Below, piece after piece: positions 1 to 5,800 of a stretch of DNA of 14,256 nt. The translations under genes were made by a program, and so were the position numbers. Numbering within the stretch: the stretch's first letter is position 1; each line of letters begins with the position of its first letter. The notes beneath the pieces were generated by a model. It did not search any database. It worked only from the letters and a program-made list of their open reading frames with translations, and was not told the origin of the DNA. This stretch comes from an uncultured Microbacteriaceae bacterium (GTDB taxonomy: Bacteria; Actinomycetota; Actinomycetes; Actinomycetales; Microbacteriaceae), in the NCBI GenBank assembly GCA_943914115.1, contig CALUAU010000046.1:1-14256 (forward strand), given 5' to 3'.

Positions 1-77
1 TGCCAGAGCAGATCACCGAGGTTTCGGTAGCGCTGCAGGTCGAGATTCAGCGGGGTGGAGATTTCACGCATAATCAT
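1..77 (-). CDS. N-terminal fragment of an AMP-forming acyl-CoA synthetase-like protein (partial)
   Basis: Read on the minus strand, this stretch encodes MIMREISTPLNLDLQRYRN followed by LGDLLW and then leaves the window. An N-terminus of the type MREIS-P-L followed by a short 'NLxDLL' helix is typical of actinobacterial long-chain fatty-acid-CoA ligases (FadD15-like), which activate fatty acids with ATP and CoA. An in-frame stop at 90-92 limits the start to the ATG at 77 or the ATG at 71; the second (MREIS) matches the family better. No clear Shine-Dalgarno sequence precedes either. The start lies 57 nt after the phosphatase stop on the same strand, so co-transcription is possible. Only about 25 residues are visible and no catalytic motif is included, so the family call is tentative. 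Confidence 0.45.
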   Translation of the reverse strand, partial: MIMREISTPLNLDLQRYRNLGDLLW

Positions 78-134
78 GTGCCCAGTCGGTCAGGTTCCGC
101 GTTCATGGGGTGCGCAGTAACGATGCAGCGGCCG

Positions 135-989
135 CTAGTCGGTTTCTGCAACCGATTCGGTGGGTGCCTCCACTCCCTCGGCAGCTACCGCAGTCGATTC
201 CACCGCCACGACGGTGATGTTATCGCGCCCACCACGTTCGATCGCTCGGTCGATGAGCGTCTGCGCGAGCGTTCGAGGCGCACCCGATTCAACGGCATAG
301 TCTTGAATTATCGTGCCGATCTCGTCATCGGAAAGCTCTTTCGTGAGGCCGTCCGAGCAGATCACGAACAGCTGGTGTCCCTGCACCGGCATCAGCCACA
401 GATCGGTCTGAACTTGGGTGTCTGAGCCAACGGCCCGGGTGATGACGTTGCGATCGGGATGAACGAGCGCCTCTTCTTCGGTGATGATGCCGAGGTAGAC
501 AAGCTCTTGCACGGCCGAGTGATCGACGGTGATTTGCACCACCGATTTACCGTTCCAGCCGTACACCCGAGAATCGCCAACGTTGAAAATCATCCAGTAG
601 GGCGCAATATCGGTATCACCATCGGGGTCGATATCCACAAGCGCGACACCGCTCACGGTAGTGCCGGCGATCGCATCCGGTTCGCTGCCGTTTGCCATCA
701 GCTCTTGGATGCGTGTGTTGGCAGCATCGACCGCTTCGATCACTGCTTCGGGTGTGGTCGGTTGCTGGTGAGCGTCGAACACTTCACCGAACACCTCAGC
801 GACCGTACTCGAGGCGAGATCGCCGTAGGAGTGACCGCCCATACCGTCAGCGACAAGATAGACCGGGGTGCCCGCGTAGTAGGCATCCTCGTTCACCGCA
901 CGCACCAGACCCACATCGGTCGCAGCCGAGCCGCGAATTTCAAGCTCCCCTGCTGAAGTGGCGATGCTCGCCGCAAAGTCCGAACTCAT
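135..989 (-). CDS. PP2C-family Ser/Thr protein phosphatase (PstP-like catalytic domain, soluble)
   Basis: This encodes a 284-residue metal-dependent (Mg/Mn) protein phosphatase that removes phosphate from Ser/Thr residues. The PP2C motifs occur in the expected order: NED at 33-35, VADGMGG at 46-52, GTT at 109-111, NVGDSR at 136-141, SDG at 212-214 and GRDN at 254-257. The aspartates in these motifs are the usual metal ligands. The catalytic domain fills almost the whole protein. Unlike mycobacterial PstP there is no transmembrane segment or extracellular domain, and the C-terminus is a short Ala/Glu-rich tail. The ATG is preceded by AAGGGG at good spacing. The usual partners (PknA/PknB kinases, FHA proteins, RodA/PBP) are not in the window, so this is an orphan phosphatase whose substrates cannot be named. 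The downstream neighbour on the same strand is the acyl-CoA-ligase-like fragment. Confidence 0.93.
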   Translation of the reverse strand: MSSDFAASIATSAGELEIRGSAATDVGLVRAVNEDAYYAGTPVYLVADGMGGHSYGDLASSTVAEVFGEVFDAHQQPTTPEAVIEAVDAANTRIQELMANGSEPDAIAGTTVSGVALVDIDPDGDTDIAPYWMIFNVGDSRVYGWNGKSVVQITVDHSAVQELVYLGIITEEEALVHPDRNVITRAVGSDTQVQTDLWLMPVQGHQLFVICSDGLTKELSDDEIGTIIQDYAVESGAPRTLAQTLIDRAIERGGRDNITVVAVESTAVAAEGVEAPTESVAETD

Positions 990-1005
990 TTCGCCCCTTA
1001 GCGCT

Positions 1006-1033
1006 TGATTAACCCCGCCACTCTATCGCGCAA
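1006..1033 (-). promoter_or_regulatory. Possible promoter of the PP2C phosphatase gene
   Basis: On the minus strand TTGCGC (1028-1033) and TAATCA (1006-1011) are separated by 16 nt, 17 nt upstream of the phosphatase ATG. The spacing is acceptable and the position fits a short 5' leader, but both hexamers match the consensus only partly. This is an inference from sequence only. Confidence 0.3.
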
Positions 1034-1184
1034 TTGGTTACAAAATGGAACCGAACGACCACCGAATTGTCACGTGGCGAAACTTACGCCGGTTTACAGC
1101 CCACCCAACCCTCGTCAGCGGCCAGATCCAAGCGTCCGCCGGCAGCATATGACCGCCAGCAGAGTGCGACGGGGCATCGACGCG

Positions 1185-1223
1185 AAAAACAAAAGTGCCG
1201 AGCCTGAAATCTCAGCTCGGCAC
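1185..1223 (-). terminator. Rho-independent terminator of tRNA-Glu
   Basis: On the minus strand the perfect 9-bp stem GTGCCGAGC/GCTCGGCAC (1215-1223 with 1195-1203) encloses an 11-nt loop and is followed by TTTTGTTTTT (1194-1185). It lies just 3' of the tRNA-Glu CCA end and separates the tRNA from the phosphatase gene. Confidence 0.9.
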
Positions 1224-1229
1224 TCACAC

Positions 1230-1305
1230 TGGTGACCCCAGCGGGATTCGAACCCGCGCCGCTGCCGTGAGAGGGCAGTGTCCTAGGCCGCTAAACGATG
1301 GGGCC
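1230..1305 (-). tRNA. tRNA-Glu (anticodon CUC), CCA encoded
   Basis: The minus strand folds into a full cloverleaf. The acceptor stem GGCCCCA pairs with TGGGGTC (one G-U wobble), and there is a D-arm with GTTT/GGAC, a 17-nt anticodon arm CTGCC-CTCTCAC-GGCAG giving anticodon CTC, a 4-nt variable loop, and a T-arm with GCGGG-TTCGAAT-CCCGC. The mature body is 1233-1305 (73 nt) with discriminator A, and the CCA end is encoded at 1230-1232. It reads GAG codons, common in a GC-rich genome. It is a substrate of the GluRS encoded further along the same strand, and has its own promoter and terminator. Confidence 0.97.
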
Positions 1306-1336
1306 GCACCTTCGTTACCACGTGGGCAACTCCCCT

Positions 1337-1365
1337 AGTTTGCCACGGCCATATATGGGTGTCAA
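1337..1365 (-). promoter_or_regulatory. Promoter of tRNA-Glu
   Basis: On the minus strand a consensus -35 TTGACA (1360-1365) is followed after 17 nt by CAAACT (1337-1342), about 30 nt upstream of the tRNA 5' end. A perfect -35 with ideal spacing fits a strong housekeeping-sigma promoter for a stable RNA. Confidence 0.7.
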
Positions 1366-1376
1366 ATCTCGCTCAG

Positions 1377-1403
1377 TTGAATTTCACGGTGCGCCGATAC
1401 GCT
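1377..1403 (+). promoter_or_regulatory. Possible leaderless promoter of the MBL-fold hydrolase
   Basis: TTGAAT (1377-1382) and TACGCT (1398-1403) are separated by 15 nt, and TACGCT ends 6 nt before the ATG at 1410. A -10 box so close places the transcription start at or next to the start codon. No Shine-Dalgarno sequence precedes that ATG. The spacer is shorter than the ideal 17 nt. The box is divergent to the tRNA-Glu promoter. Confidence 0.4.
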
Positions 1404-1409
1404 GCATTC

Positions 1410-2078
1410 ATGCAGCTCACGAAACTCGAACACTCGTGCATCCTGCTCGAGCATTCTGGCCGACGCCTCTATCTCGACCCGGGCAAGTTCACGACGCCCC
1501 TTACTGAATGCGGCAGTGTGGATGGCGTGGTCATCACCCACGAGCACGATGACCACTTCATTGCCGAACAGCTGGCTCGCATCACGAAACAGTCACCGAA
1601 TGTGCAGGTGCTCACCACCGCCCGAACCGCAGAGCTCATCGCGGCGGCCGATCTCGAAGATATCGGCACCGTGCATATCGCAGTTCCCGGTGAAACAGTG
1701 CAGCTCGGCACCTTTGCCGTCACCGCGTTCGGTGGTACGCACGCCGAAATACACTCGAGCATCCCCCGCATCGACAACATCGGGGTGGTGGTTAATGGAG
1801 CGTTCGCCTATCCCGGTGACGCCTACGACCCCATCCCCGACGGTTTTGATATTCAGCTGCTCGCGGTGCCCGCCTACGGCCCCTGGATGCGCATGGCCGA
1901 TTCGATCGACTACCTGCTGTCGGTGCGCCCCAAAGCCGCGTTCGCCGTGCACGAGATGTTGCTGTCACGCCCCGGAAAAGAACTCGCACACACTCGATTC
2001 CAAGCGGCAGCAGAGTCGTATGGGGGCACCTATTACGCTCTCGCACCCGGTGAAACTGTCAAGCTCAAACGCAACTGA
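1410..2078 (+). CDS. Metallo-beta-lactamase-fold metal-dependent hydrolase
   Basis: This encodes a 222-residue MBL-fold hydrolase of the small Lactamase_B_2/B_3 kind. The metal-binding signature THEHDDH lies at 43-49 (H44, H46, D48, H49). Further candidate ligands follow in fold order: H111 in GGTHAEIH, D137 in YPGDAYD and H191 in FAVHEM. These support an active dinuclear metal site. The substrate cannot be told; relatives are often annotated as Zn-dependent hydrolases of unknown substrate. I chose the ATG at 1410 because homologues begin near MxLTKLxHSC; an in-frame GTG at 1359 would add 17 residues without family resemblance. It has no SD and a -10-like box 6 nt upstream, so translation may be leaderless. 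It is the first gene of the plus-strand cassette between the two tRNA genes. No terminator is seen before the next gene. Confidence 0.85.
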   Translation: MQLTKLEHSCILLEHSGRRLYLDPGKFTTPLTECGSVDGVVITHEHDDHFIAEQLARITKQSPNVQVLTTARTAELIAAADLEDIGTVHIAVPGETVQLGTFAVTAFGGTHAEIHSSIPRIDNIGVVVNGAFAYPGDAYDPIPDGFDIQLLAVPAYGPWMRMADSIDYLLSVRPKAAFAVHEMLLSRPGKELAHTRFQAAAESYGGTYYALAPGETVKLKRN

Positions 2079-2111
2079 CGAGCACTTTTCACGCGCAATA
2101 TTTCGAGTGCG

Positions 2112-2141
2112 GGAACTTTCCGGGCCATGGCGCGCTCCAAT
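2112..2141 (+). promoter_or_regulatory. ECF-sigma-like promoter upstream of the first DxDGDG-repeat gene
   Basis: GGAACTT (2112-2118), a 17-nt spacer and TCCAAT (2136-2141) lie upstream of the start codon at 2192. The same arrangement, GGAACTT-N17-TCnnAT, precedes the second repeat gene at almost the same distance. GGAAC at -35 is typical of extracytoplasmic-function sigma factors (E. coli RpoE uses GGAACTT). The predicted transcription start near 2148 gives a leader of about 44 nt. No ECF sigma gene is in the window, so the cognate factor is unknown. Confidence 0.55.
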
Positions 2142-2191
2142 CAGTGACTTCGAAAAACCACCGAAACTTCCTCCCGAAAGGATCCCCGCTC

Positions 2192-3868
2192 ATGTCGCAG
2201 CGCAACTCATTCGAACCGATGGACAGCTCGCCGGTCAACCCTGACCAGCTCGATGGCACCGAAGCAACCGACACCACCTCGAACATCACCGACGCAGCCG
2301 ACATCGAAGGCGGCTTCAACGAGTACGGGATGCAGGAGTTCGACAGCAATGGTGACGGCATCAACGATTCGATTGCCGTCGACGTCACTGGCAACAACCA
2401 GGCCGACATGGTCATGACCGACGCTGACGGCGACGGTAACTACGAGACCATGCTGGTAGACACCGACGGTAACGGCACGTTCGACGCGGTTGCCTACGAC
2501 GTCGATGGCGACGGCGAATACGACGAGCTCGCTTACGACTCAGACGGTGACGGCACCTATGACCAGCGCTTCGATGCCAACGGCAACCCGATCTCCGGGG
2601 GCGAAACCGGCCCTGAGCAGGCCCAGCCCACCGACCCCACCACCGAGCCGGTCGGTAACGAACCGGTCGGTAACGAACCCATCGGTGGCGACCCCACCGG
2701 CAACGACACCGACAGCATGGTTCCTGACCAGCCCAATGACCCCGGTGCCGGCGGCCTTGACGAGTACGGTATGCAGGAAGTCGACCTCGATGGCGACGGC
2801 ATCAACGAGACAGTCCTCCTCGACGCCGACGGTGACGGTCAGGTCGACACACAGTTCATCGACACCGACGGCGACGGCCAGCATGACTACCTCATCGCCG
2901 ACACCGACGGCGACGGCGTTGCCGACACCGTCGCGATCGACACCGACGGCGACGGCATTGTCGACGAGTTTGCCATGGACTTCGACGGTGATGGCACTAT
3001 CGACTACACATACAGCGATAACGCCGGTGGCGCCACCCAAGACCCGGTGGGCACCACCCCGGACCCCGTGGGCACCGCCCCGCAGCCCGACACCAGTTCG
3101 TCTGTGCTGCCCGAGCTCGGCGACCAGACGCCCGAAGCGGTCACCGCCGAAGACCTGGCCCCGGATGCTGGCAGCTACGCATCGTCAAACGCGGTTGATG
3201 TTGACGGTGACGGCACGATCGATGCCACCTACTACGACATCGACGGTGACGGTGAAGCCGACACGACCTTCATCGACCAAGACAACGACGGCATCATCGA
3301 CGAAATCACCATCGACACTGACGGCGACGGCATCAACGATGCACGCGTGCTTGACACCAACGGTGACGGCCTGATGGACCGCGTCGAGATCGACACTGAC
3401 GGCGACGGTGTGATCGATGCAGTCGGCTTTGACAGCGACGGTGACGGCCGCATCGACACGATGGAAGCCGACACGACCGGCGACGGCAACTTCGACACGC
3501 GCGTGTCGGACACCAATGGTGACGGCGTCTTTGACACCCAGCTCAGCGACACCGACGGCGACGGCATCATGGATGAGACCACCGAATACGGTGACCAGTT
3601 CAACAGCCCCGAAATGGGCAACCAGTTCGACCTCGATGGCGACGGTTTCAACGAATCGACCTATGTCGACCTCGACGGCGACGGCCAGCTCGACGCGTTG
3701 GGCTCCGACTTCGACGGTGACGGCATGGCCGAGGTCGTGTACGTCGACACCGACGGCGACGGCAGCTACGACACCGTGCTAGTCGACACCGACGGTGACG
3801 GCACCCTCGACTCAGTTATGGTCGACACCGAAGGCGACGGACACTTCGACGGCACCGAAGCGTTCTAA
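2192..3868 (+). CDS. Acidic DxDGDGxxD tandem-repeat protein, probable Ca2+-binding, long paralogue
   Basis: The 558-residue product is made almost entirely of a 13-residue unit, DxDGDGxxDxxxx, with an aliphatic or aromatic residue two places before each D1. I count about 29 units in four blocks: 51-132, 198-276, 336-462 and 480-558. Blocks 1-3 are separated by Pro/Gly/Thr-rich linkers (133-189, with a repeated EPVGN motif, and 277-334); a short linker lies at 463-479. Two blocks open with the near-identical EYGMQE-D, which suggests block duplication. Asp at positions 1, 3, 5 and 9 resembles the Ca-binding DxDxDGxxD loops of EF-hands and thrombospondin type 3 repeats, so calcium binding is a reasonable inference, not a demonstrated fact. 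No signal peptide, lipobox, LPxTG motif or membrane segment is visible. The ATG at 2192 is chosen for the GAAAGGA SD at 2176-2182; an upstream in-frame start at 2144 lacks one. The function is unknown. Confidence 0.82.
   Translation: MSQRNSFEPMDSSPVNPDQLDGTEATDTTSNITDAADIEGGFNEYGMQEFDSNGDGINDSIAVDVTGNNQADMVMTDADGDGNYETMLVDTDGNGTFDAVAYDVDGDGEYDELAYDSDGDGTYDQRFDANGNPISGGETGPEQAQPTDPTTEPVGNEPVGNEPIGGDPTGNDTDSMVPDQPNDPGAGGLDEYGMQEVDLDGDGINETVLLDADGDGQVDTQFIDTDGDGQHDYLIADTDGDGVADTVAIDTDGDGIVDEFAMDFDGDGTIDYTYSDNAGGATQDPVGTTPDPVGTAPQPDTSSSVLPELGDQTPEAVTAEDLAPDAGSYASSNAVDVDGDGTIDATYYDIDGDGEADTTFIDQDNDGIIDEITIDTDGDGINDARVLDTNGDGLMDRVEIDTDGDGVIDAVGFDSDGDGRIDTMEADTTGDGNFDTRVSDTNGDGVFDTQLSDTDGDGIMDETTEYGDQFNSPEMGNQFDLDGDGFNESTYVDLDGDGQLDALGSDFDGDGMAEVVYVDTDGDGSYDTVLVDTDGDGTLDSVMVDTEGDGHFDGTEAF
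2342..3865 (+). repeat. 39-bp tandem coding repeats, four blocks (2342-2587, 2783-3019, 3197-3577, 3629-3865)
   Basis: The 13-codon protein repeat appears in the DNA as imperfect 39-bp tandem repeats. The core GAC-ACC-GAC-GGC-GAC-GGC recurs with synonymous changes (GGC/GGT, GAC/GAT) and variable codons at the other positions. The Asp/Gly core is conserved while the rest has diverged, which suggests selection on the protein rather than recent amplification. The same core makes all other frames open over long stretches. Confidence 0.85.
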
Positions 3869-3888
3869 CAAGAAAAAATTCGCAACCC

Positions 3889-3930
3889 AGATGCGCGGAG
3901 TCAGGAACTTTCTTCCGGCTCCGCGCATCT
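3889..3930. terminator. 12-bp-stem intergenic hairpin between the two repeat genes
   Basis: AGATGCGCGGAG (3889-3900) and CTCCGCGCATCT (3919-3930) form a perfect 12-bp stem around an 18-nt loop, which can extend through GGAA/TTCC. On the plus strand no T-run follows, so a standard intrinsic terminator for the first repeat gene is not supported. On the minus strand a T-rich run (complement of 3870-3880) follows, but no minus-strand gene ends here. It may attenuate read-through or stabilise the 3' end of the upstream mRNA. The loop holds the -35 of the next gene's candidate promoter. Confidence 0.5.
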
Positions 3931-3933
3931 CAT
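3904..3933 (+). promoter_or_regulatory. ECF-sigma-like promoter upstream of the second DxDGDG-repeat gene
   Basis: GGAACTT (3904-3910), a 17-nt spacer and TCTCAT (3928-3933) match the element at 2112-2141. The GGAACTTTC core ends 66 nt before this start codon and 71 nt before that of the first repeat gene. The -35 sits in the loop of the hairpin at 3889-3930 and the -10 begins in its right arm. The predicted leader is about 39 nt. Confidence 0.55.
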
Positions 3934-3978
3934 TGATAACCAAGCGATCTACTCAAGACCGAGGCGAAAGGCAAAGCA

Positions 3979-5052
3979 ATGACCGACCAGCACTCGAACC
4001 TCCCCACCGCAGGTGAGGGCGTAACCCCCGTCGATCTCAGCGGCGACGGCATCGCGGATGCAGCCGCGGTCGACACCAACGGCGACGGCATCAATGACGC
4101 GATGGTGATTGACACCGATGGCGACGGGCAGATCGATCTCGCAACCTTCGACGGTGATGGTGACGGCTACCAGGAAACCACCATCCTCGACACCGACGGC
4201 GACGGCCAGCCCGACCTCGCGCTGGTTGACAGCGACGGCGACGGCTTTGCCGACGCCTCCACCACAGATCTTTCGAGCCTCGAAGGCGGCGCGAGCAGCA
4301 CCGAACCGACCGATAGCTACGGCACCGATGGCTACAGTTCTGAGCCCACCGACCCCACGGGCGGCTACGGCGCTGACGGCTACGGCACCGACCCGGTGAA
4401 TAGCGATGGTTCGACCTCGCACGAGGCCACTATCGACGCCGACGGCGACGGCATCAACGACTCGGCCATGGTCGACCTCGATGGCGACGGCATCGCTGAA
4501 ACCATGATTACCGATTCCGATGGCAACGGTGTTGCCGACGTTTACACGGTTGACGCCGATGGCGACGGCGTGCTCGACACCGAGTACTACGACATCGATG
4601 AAGACGGCGTGGTCGACACCAGCGGCTACGACAGCAATGGTGGCAGCGGTGGGGGCACTATCGGCCCCTCTGACGACTACGGCGCTACCGAGCAGGACGG
4701 GGCCCAGGGTATCCCCGGCCCCGGTGCCGACTACGGCAACGAGTTTGGCAACGACTACGGTGCTGACACCACCGACAGCTTCGGCGCCGACCCCATGGGT
4801 GACAGCACCGACAGCTTCGGTGCCGACCCATACTCGGGCTACTCGGAAGACACCTTCGACTCGGACGGCGACGGCGTCGCCGACTCGGCACACTTCGACC
4901 TCGACGGTGACGGCGTTGTCGACGCCGTTGGTGTCGACGTCAATGGCGACGGATACGTCGACGAGATGTATGTTGACACCGACGGTGACGGCGTATTCGA
5001 CCAGACCCAAGTCGACACCGACGGTGACGGCGTACTCGACACCATCGTGTAG
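3979..5052 (+). CDS. Acidic DxDGDGxxD tandem-repeat protein, probable Ca2+-binding, short paralogue
   Basis: The 357-residue product shares the 13-residue DxDGDGxxD unit with its upstream neighbour. I count about 16 units in three blocks: 19-98, 153-217 and 294-357. The two linkers (99-149 and 218-293) are rich in Gly, Ser, Tyr, Asp and Pro and contain short repeats such as DSFGADP and GYGxDGYG; they differ from the linkers of the first protein. The last block runs to the C-terminus. One unit has DIDEDG instead of DxDGDG. No signal peptide, membrane segment or cell-wall anchor is visible. The ATG at 3979 follows GAAAGG (3966-3971) with 7-nt spacing, the same SD type as the first gene. Close placement, shared promoter-like element and shared repeat mark the pair as paralogues or partners. 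Ca2+ binding is inferred from the motif; the cellular role is unknown. Confidence 0.82.
   Translation: MTDQHSNLPTAGEGVTPVDLSGDGIADAAAVDTNGDGINDAMVIDTDGDGQIDLATFDGDGDGYQETTILDTDGDGQPDLALVDSDGDGFADASTTDLSSLEGGASSTEPTDSYGTDGYSSEPTDPTGGYGADGYGTDPVNSDGSTSHEATIDADGDGINDSAMVDLDGDGIAETMITDSDGNGVADVYTVDADGDGVLDTEYYDIDEDGVVDTSGYDSNGGSGGGTIGPSDDYGATEQDGAQGIPGPGADYGNEFGNDYGADTTDSFGADPMGDSTDSFGADPYSGYSEDTFDSDGDGVADSAHFDLDGDGVVDAVGVDVNGDGYVDEMYVDTDGDGVFDQTQVDTDGDGVLDTIV
4033..5049 (+). repeat. 39-bp tandem coding repeats of the short paralogue (4033-4269, 4435-4629, 4858-5049)
   Basis: Three arrays of imperfect 39-bp units encode the 13-residue DxDGDGxxD repeat. The codon choice for the Asp/Gly core resembles that of the first gene, whereas the variable codons differ from unit to unit. 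Confidence 0.85.
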
Positions 5053-5070
5053 GGCAGACGAACTGCACCC

Positions 5071-5130
5071 GAGCGGGGTGTCCGTGCAATAGAGGCACGG
5101 GCACCCCGCTCGTCTTGTGCGGGTTGTTTG
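5071..5130 (+). terminator. Terminator-like hairpin after the second repeat gene
   Basis: GAGCGGGGTGTCCGTGC (5071-5087) pairs with GCACGGGCACCCCGCTC (5095-5111) over 17 positions with one G-U pair and a 7-nt loop. The sequence that follows (GTCTTGTGCGGGTTGTTTG) is T-rich but interrupted. The hairpin starts 18 nt after the stop codon and is the best candidate for the end of the repeat-gene transcript. Confidence 0.75.
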
Positions 5131-5200
5131 CTTGCTACGGCTCTGCACCGTGGAACGTAAACTGAGCGCATTGCATCTCCAAACAGCCAGGAGGATTTTC

Positions 5201-5512
5201 ATGCTCGCAGCATTTTCGGTTGCTCCAAGCGGCACAGCACGCGCTGACGGTTCGGTATCGGATGCGGTAGCCGCGGCGGTCGAGGTGGTGCGCGCATCCG
5301 GGCTCGCTCACCACACCGATGCGATGTTCACAACGCTCGAGGGCGAGTGGGACGAGGTTTTTGCTGTGATCAAAGCGGCAACCGAGGCGGTGGTGCCGTT
5401 CGGCTCGCGTATCTCACTCATCATCAAGGCCGATATCCGCCCCGGTTACGAGAACGAGCTCGACAACAAGATGGCGCGACTCGAACGCGCCATCGAGGAG
5501 CGCCAGCAATAG
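5201..5512 (+). CDS. MTH1187-family (UPF0045-type) thiamine-binding protein
   Basis: This encodes a 103-residue protein beginning MLAAFSVAPSG, with SVSDAVAAAVEVVRASGL, a central TxLEGEWDEVFAVIKAA helix, and 'SRISLIIKADIRPG' towards the C-terminus. This layout (N-terminal beta strand ending in P-x-G, two helices, strand with 'R-x-D-I-R-x-G') is that of the ferredoxin-like MTH1187/YkoF-type family, whose members bind thiamine in the cytoplasm. Whether this one supplies a transporter or works as a free carrier cannot be told. AGGAGG at 5189-5194 lies 6 nt before the ATG and decides the start; the longer in-frame reading from 5117 has no such signal. TAAACT at 5158-5163 could be a -10 box, but no well-spaced -35 is seen. 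No TPP-riboswitch-like sequence is evident. Confidence 0.8.
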   Translation: MLAAFSVAPSGTARADGSVSDAVAAAVEVVRASGLAHHTDAMFTTLEGEWDEVFAVIKAATEAVVPFGSRISLIIKADIRPGYENELDNKMARLERAIEERQQ

Positions 5513-5590
5513 CCGCGACCCGCGTTTCCTTGGCGCCGCTCGGCCCGCGCGCCACGCGTGCTTCACGCTCACCGCGCCCCAAGCGGGTTT

Positions 5591-5650
5591 TGTGTGGGTT
5601 CGCGTCAAATGTGTGTGTTCTGCCACATACATTTGACGCGAATGCACACA
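5591..5650. repeat. 60-bp imperfect palindrome in an intergenic region
   Basis: The arms TTCGCGTCAAATGTGTGTG (5599-5617) and CACATACATTTGACGCGAA (5624-5642) are complementary over 19 positions with one mismatch, around a 6-nt centre. Beyond a 2-nt internal mismatch on each side, TGTGTG (5591-5596) pairs with CACACA (5645-5650). The AT-rich arms stand out from the very GC-rich surroundings. No T-run follows on either strand. It could be a dispersed palindromic element, an operator or a transcript-end structure. Confidence 0.75.
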
Positions 5651-5759
5651 CGAGGCGGTGCGCGCGCGGATGCGTTGCGAGCAGCGGCGCACGGATGCGG
5701 TGCGCACGGTGAGCGCGGATGCGGCGCGGAGCGCGGCGAGCGCGGTGCGGATGCGCGCG
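5651..5759. other. GC-rich noncoding stretch with repeated GGATGCG
   Basis: This stretch between the palindrome and the tRNA-Gln terminator is almost wholly GCG/GAG/GGATGCG-like low-complexity sequence. GGATGCG occurs four times (near 5668, 5693, 5717 and 5748). Open frames cross it on both strands but have skewed composition, no SD and no recognisable protein, so I see no gene here. Confidence 0.5.
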
Positions 5760-5793
5760 GAAAACAAGAAACTCCCGGGTAAGAAGCCGGGAG
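5760..5793 (-). terminator. Rho-independent terminator of tRNA-Gln
   Basis: On the minus strand CTCCCGG (5793-5787) pairs with CCGGGAG (5778-5772) around an 8-nt loop, followed by TTTCTTGTTTT. It starts 7 nt after the tRNA 3' end. Confidence 0.9.
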
Positions 5794-5800
5794 CTATTTG

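Noticed and set aside
459..956. Plus-strand open frame opposite the PP2C phosphatase
   Set aside because: The minus strand carries every PP2C motif; the antisense frame has no SD and no domain.
1005..1235. Plus-strand open frame between the phosphatase and tRNA-Glu
   Set aside because: It runs through the tRNA terminator into the tRNA 3' end, has no SD and no recognisable protein.
2490..3374. Second plus-strand open frame inside the first repeat gene
   Set aside because: It is a Thr/Ser/Pro-rich out-of-frame reading of the same 39-bp repeat. The DxDGDG frame has the SD and a conserved motif pattern.
2342..5049. CRISPR array suspected from regular short repeats
   Set aside because: The repeats are contiguous 39-bp coding units with no unique spacers, keep a reading frame throughout and encode DxDGDG.
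2192..5052. RTX (hemolysin-type) Ca2+-binding repeats or dockerin
   Set aside because: The GGxGxDxUx nonapeptide is absent, and the 13-residue spacing of uninterrupted loops differs from the paired helix-loop units of dockerins and classical EF-hands.
3949..5235. Long minus-strand open frame opposite the second repeat gene (428 codons)
   Set aside because: It arises because the Asp/Gly repeat codons leave the complementary frames free of stops. Its product is a monotonous Val/Ala repeat, and no SD or family match supports it.
5513..5760. Small proteins in the GC-rich region before tRNA-Gln
   Set aside because: Open frames exist on both strands but cross the palindrome and low-complexity DNA, lack SD sites and have no family resemblance.
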